Source: Clostridium_AD sp050717635
Lineage (GTDB): Bacteria > Bacillota > Clostridia > Clostridiales > Clostridiaceae
Assembly (NCBI RefSeq): GCF_050717635.1
Contig: NZ_JBOITO010000036.1
Span: 124,001 to 188,000, forward strand
Length of the DNA: 64,000 nt
Direction: 5' to 3'
The notes under the pieces were generated by a model. It had not been told where the DNA came from, did no database searches, and was given only the letters and a program-made list of their open reading frames with translations. Position 1 is the first letter of the stretch. The number at the start of each line of letters is the position of its first letter. This document shows positions 62,602 to 64,000 of the stretch, piece by piece. Both the position numbers and the translations under genes were made by a program.

Positions 62602-62982
62602 ATGAAATATAACTTATCCACTGTAGAATTACTAGAGATATTAGATAAAGACCCAACACTTCGAGGGGTTAATGCTGATGGACATAGCGTAGAACTAAGG
62701 GGTGAGCGCAAAGAGATTATTCACAGAAAATTTAGGCAAGCTATACAAAGACATATCACTCTTCAGGATAAATGGCGAATAATTGAACCTATCTCATATG
62801 AAATAGCTAACGATTTATTTAAAAGACTAAGAACTATTGAATGTAGATTTGAAGATGGATCAAAAAGATTTTACAACAAATTATTGGATAATGCACATGT
62901 TATTATTGAAAGTGGCCTACCAGAATTTAATGACTGCATATATTATTGCTTAACCTACCATTCAGATGGCGAAGCAGAATGA
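62602..62982 (+). CDS. Hypothetical protein, orphan transcription unit
   Basis: The 126-residue protein begins MKYNLSTVELLEILDKDPTL and has charged helical regions and a block NDCIYYCLTYHSDGEAE. No membrane segment or domain is recognised. It has its own terminators on both sides, AAAAGGGGGCGG before the start, and no nearby operon partner. It is well formed as a gene but unassigned. Confidence 0.6.
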   Translation: MKYNLSTVELLEILDKDPTLRGVNADGHSVELRGERKEIIHRKFRQAIQRHITLQDKWRIIEPISYEIANDLFKRLRTIECRFEDGSKRFYNKLLDNAHVIIESGLPEFNDCIYYCLTYHSDGEAE

Positions 62983-62987
62983 AAAAA

Positions 62988-63036
62988 TAATAAATGTGAC
63001 TAGTAAGTTAATATAACTTACTAGTCACATTTATTA
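62988..63036. terminator. Bidirectional intrinsic terminator
   Basis: A perfect stem of about twenty-two pairs (TAATAAATGTGACTAGTAAG and its complement) with a five-base loop separates the orphan gene and the convergent cyclophilin gene. Confidence 0.85.
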
Positions 63037-63040
63037 TAAT

Positions 63041-63736
63041 TTATTTTATTTTTTCTACTTCACCATACTTCACTCCAAACGTGTCCACAGTTACTTTTTT
63101 CATTATTTGATCCTTTTTAGGTCTATTAAAAGTAGGACTATCTTGATTTTCATCTCTTGGTGTGTTTACAATTTTATCTGCTATTTCTATACCTTCTGTA
63201 ACCTTACCAAAAGCTGCATAGTCACCATCTAACTGAGCTGAACTATTAACCATTATAAAAAATTGTGATCCACCTGAATTTGGATCGCCACTTCTAGCCA
63301 TGGAAATTACTCCTTTTTCATGCTTTAAAGCATTATCAAATTCATTATTACTAAACTCTCCAGCTATGGCATACCCCGGTCCACCCATTCCTGTTCCGTC
63401 AGGATCTCCTCCTTGTATCATAAAACCTGGTATTACTCTATGAAAAATCACTCCGTCATAAAACTTACTATTTATTAGTGAAACAAAATTTCTAACAGTA
63501 TTCGGTGCAATTTCCGGATATAATTCTACTTTTATAACTTTCCCATCTTCCATCTCTATTGTAACCAATGGATTTTTGTCATTTGGTCCTTTTTCTGTTT
63601 CAACTTTTGGGTCAGGTGCTACATCTACCTCTTCTTTTACTTCCGGAGTTGGTTCAACCTTATTTACCTGTTTATTCGTACAGCCTGTAGCAAAAACTAT
63701 AAAAAACGCTGTAAATAATAATATAATTTTTTTCAT
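63041..63736 (-). CDS. Cyclophilin-type peptidyl-prolyl isomerase lipoprotein
   Basis: The 231-residue precursor has a signal peptide with lipobox FATGC (Cys near 19), an acidic linker and a cyclophilin domain with FHRVIPGFMIQGGDPDGTGM near 99-118 and ISMARSGDPNSGGSQFFIMV. It catalyses proline cis-trans isomerisation on the outside of the cell, assisting folding of exported proteins. Starts behind AAGGAG. Confidence 0.9.
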   Translation of the reverse strand: MKKIILLFTAFFIVFATGCTNKQVNKVEPTPEVKEEVDVAPDPKVETEKGPNDKNPLVTIEMEDGKVIKVELYPEIAPNTVRNFVSLINSKFYDGVIFHRVIPGFMIQGGDPDGTGMGGPGYAIAGEFSNNEFDNALKHEKGVISMARSGDPNSGGSQFFIMVNSSAQLDGDYAAFGKVTEGIEIADKIVNTPRDENQDSPTFNRPKKDQIMKKVTVDTFGVKYGEVEKIK

Positions 63737-63758
63737 ATGATAATTTCTCCTTTTATCT

Positions 63759-63812
63759 TTATAAATTTAAGCGTAAAACCGCTATCCCTTTAGGGTAGTT
63801 GGCAGTTGACTA
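63759..63812 (+). repeat. Dispersed structured repeat, copy 2
   Basis: ATTTAAGCGTAAAACC, TATCCCTTTAGGGTAG, TTGGCAGTTGAC matches the minus strand of 39289-39341. It overlaps the manA stop codon. Confidence 0.6.
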
Positions 63813-64000
63813 CTTGATTTTAATAATTCCATATTACCTATAAGTGTATACTTAATTCCACTTGATATGTATATTGTTTGTTCTTCTTTTAATTCAATTT
63901 GCTGATTATTAGATTTTATTACTCCTGTTCCAGATATTACAGTATAGCAATGGAAGCTTTCATTAACCCTGTCTTCATAATTATTGCTTACAATAACTTT
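63782..64000 (-). CDS. manA: C-terminal part of a class I mannose-6-phosphate isomerase
   Basis: The frame entering from the right edge reads SFHCYTVISGTGVIKSNNQQ, then LKEEQTIYISSGIKYTLIGN, and stops at 63782. This is the C-terminal cupin of class I phosphomannose isomerases (ManA), which interconvert mannose-6-phosphate and fructose-6-phosphate. Only 72 residues are in the window. The catalytic metal site lies outside, so the symbol is tentative. Confidence 0.7.
   Translation of the reverse strand, partial: KVIVSNNYEDRVNESFHCYTVISGTGVIKSNNQQIELKEEQTIYISSGIKYTLIGNMELLKSSSQLPTTLKG

Noticed and set aside
1..64000. tRNA or rRNA genes
   Set aside because: No cloverleaf-like GGTTCGAATCC arm or rRNA-like conserved tract was seen by eye; a short degenerate tRNA cannot be excluded without a search program.

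Overview
The window is AT-rich DNA from a spore-forming Firmicute, most likely a cluster I Clostridium. The support is strong purine-rich ribosome binding sites, frequent TTG/GTG starts, and spore genes (spoVR, yhbH, prkA, cwlJ, gerQ, DUF3231, CBO0543 families). No rRNA, tRNA, CRISPR array or intact transposase is visible.

Region 1 (1 to about 31.7 kb) is an accessory array. Some forty small genes, nearly all single-gene units and all on the minus strand, lie head to tail. Most have their own GGGGG/GGAGG ribosome binding site. Many are separated by related, imperfectly palindromic intergenic elements of about 55 bp. The cargo is thirteen GNAT acetyltransferase ORFs (one N-terminally truncated) plus two broken copies, four Nudix hydrolases and debris of more, three HIT-family ORFs, three VOC proteins, two MccF-like LD-carboxypeptidases, two methyltransferases, HD and 2H phosphoesterases, P-loop kinases, a cytidine-deaminase-like enzyme, VanZ, a cupin, an ASCH protein, a stray rpiA, lipoproteins and tiny membrane proteins. 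The array has turned over recently: it holds a duplicated two-gene block, a GNAT/HIT chimera, Nudix gene tails, deletions and frameshifts. It resembles an integron cassette array or an integrase-less attC cluster, but no integrase is present and the repeats have not been shown to be attC sites. One cassette, a methyltransferase at 13.3-14.2 kb, has a 14-codon leader peptide and competing hairpins that look like an erm-type translational attenuator.

Region 2 (32 to 64 kb) is ordinary chromosomal sequence with conventional operons and intrinsic terminators. In order: a membrane chemoreceptor; an Fe-S scaffold protein with its GGGtGRT partner; a TetR-lon operon; an NAD(P)-binding dehydrogenase of the alanine-dehydrogenase type; a soluble chemoreceptor fused to a solute-binding domain; the prkA-yhbH-spoVR operon; an EamA permease; a small zinc-ribbon protein; three tandem DUF3231 genes; two divergent CBO0543 genes; an ArsR regulator with a four-domain sulfur-handling flavoprotein; DUF2752/DUF4234 membrane proteins; a rhodanese; a DUF3810 protein; an NlpC/P60 hydrolase; a soluble Hanks-type kinase; the cwlJ-gerQ germination pair; an orphan ORF; a cyclophilin lipoprotein; and the 3' end of a manA-like gene.

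All assignments are from reading motifs by eye. No database search, folding program or alignment was run.
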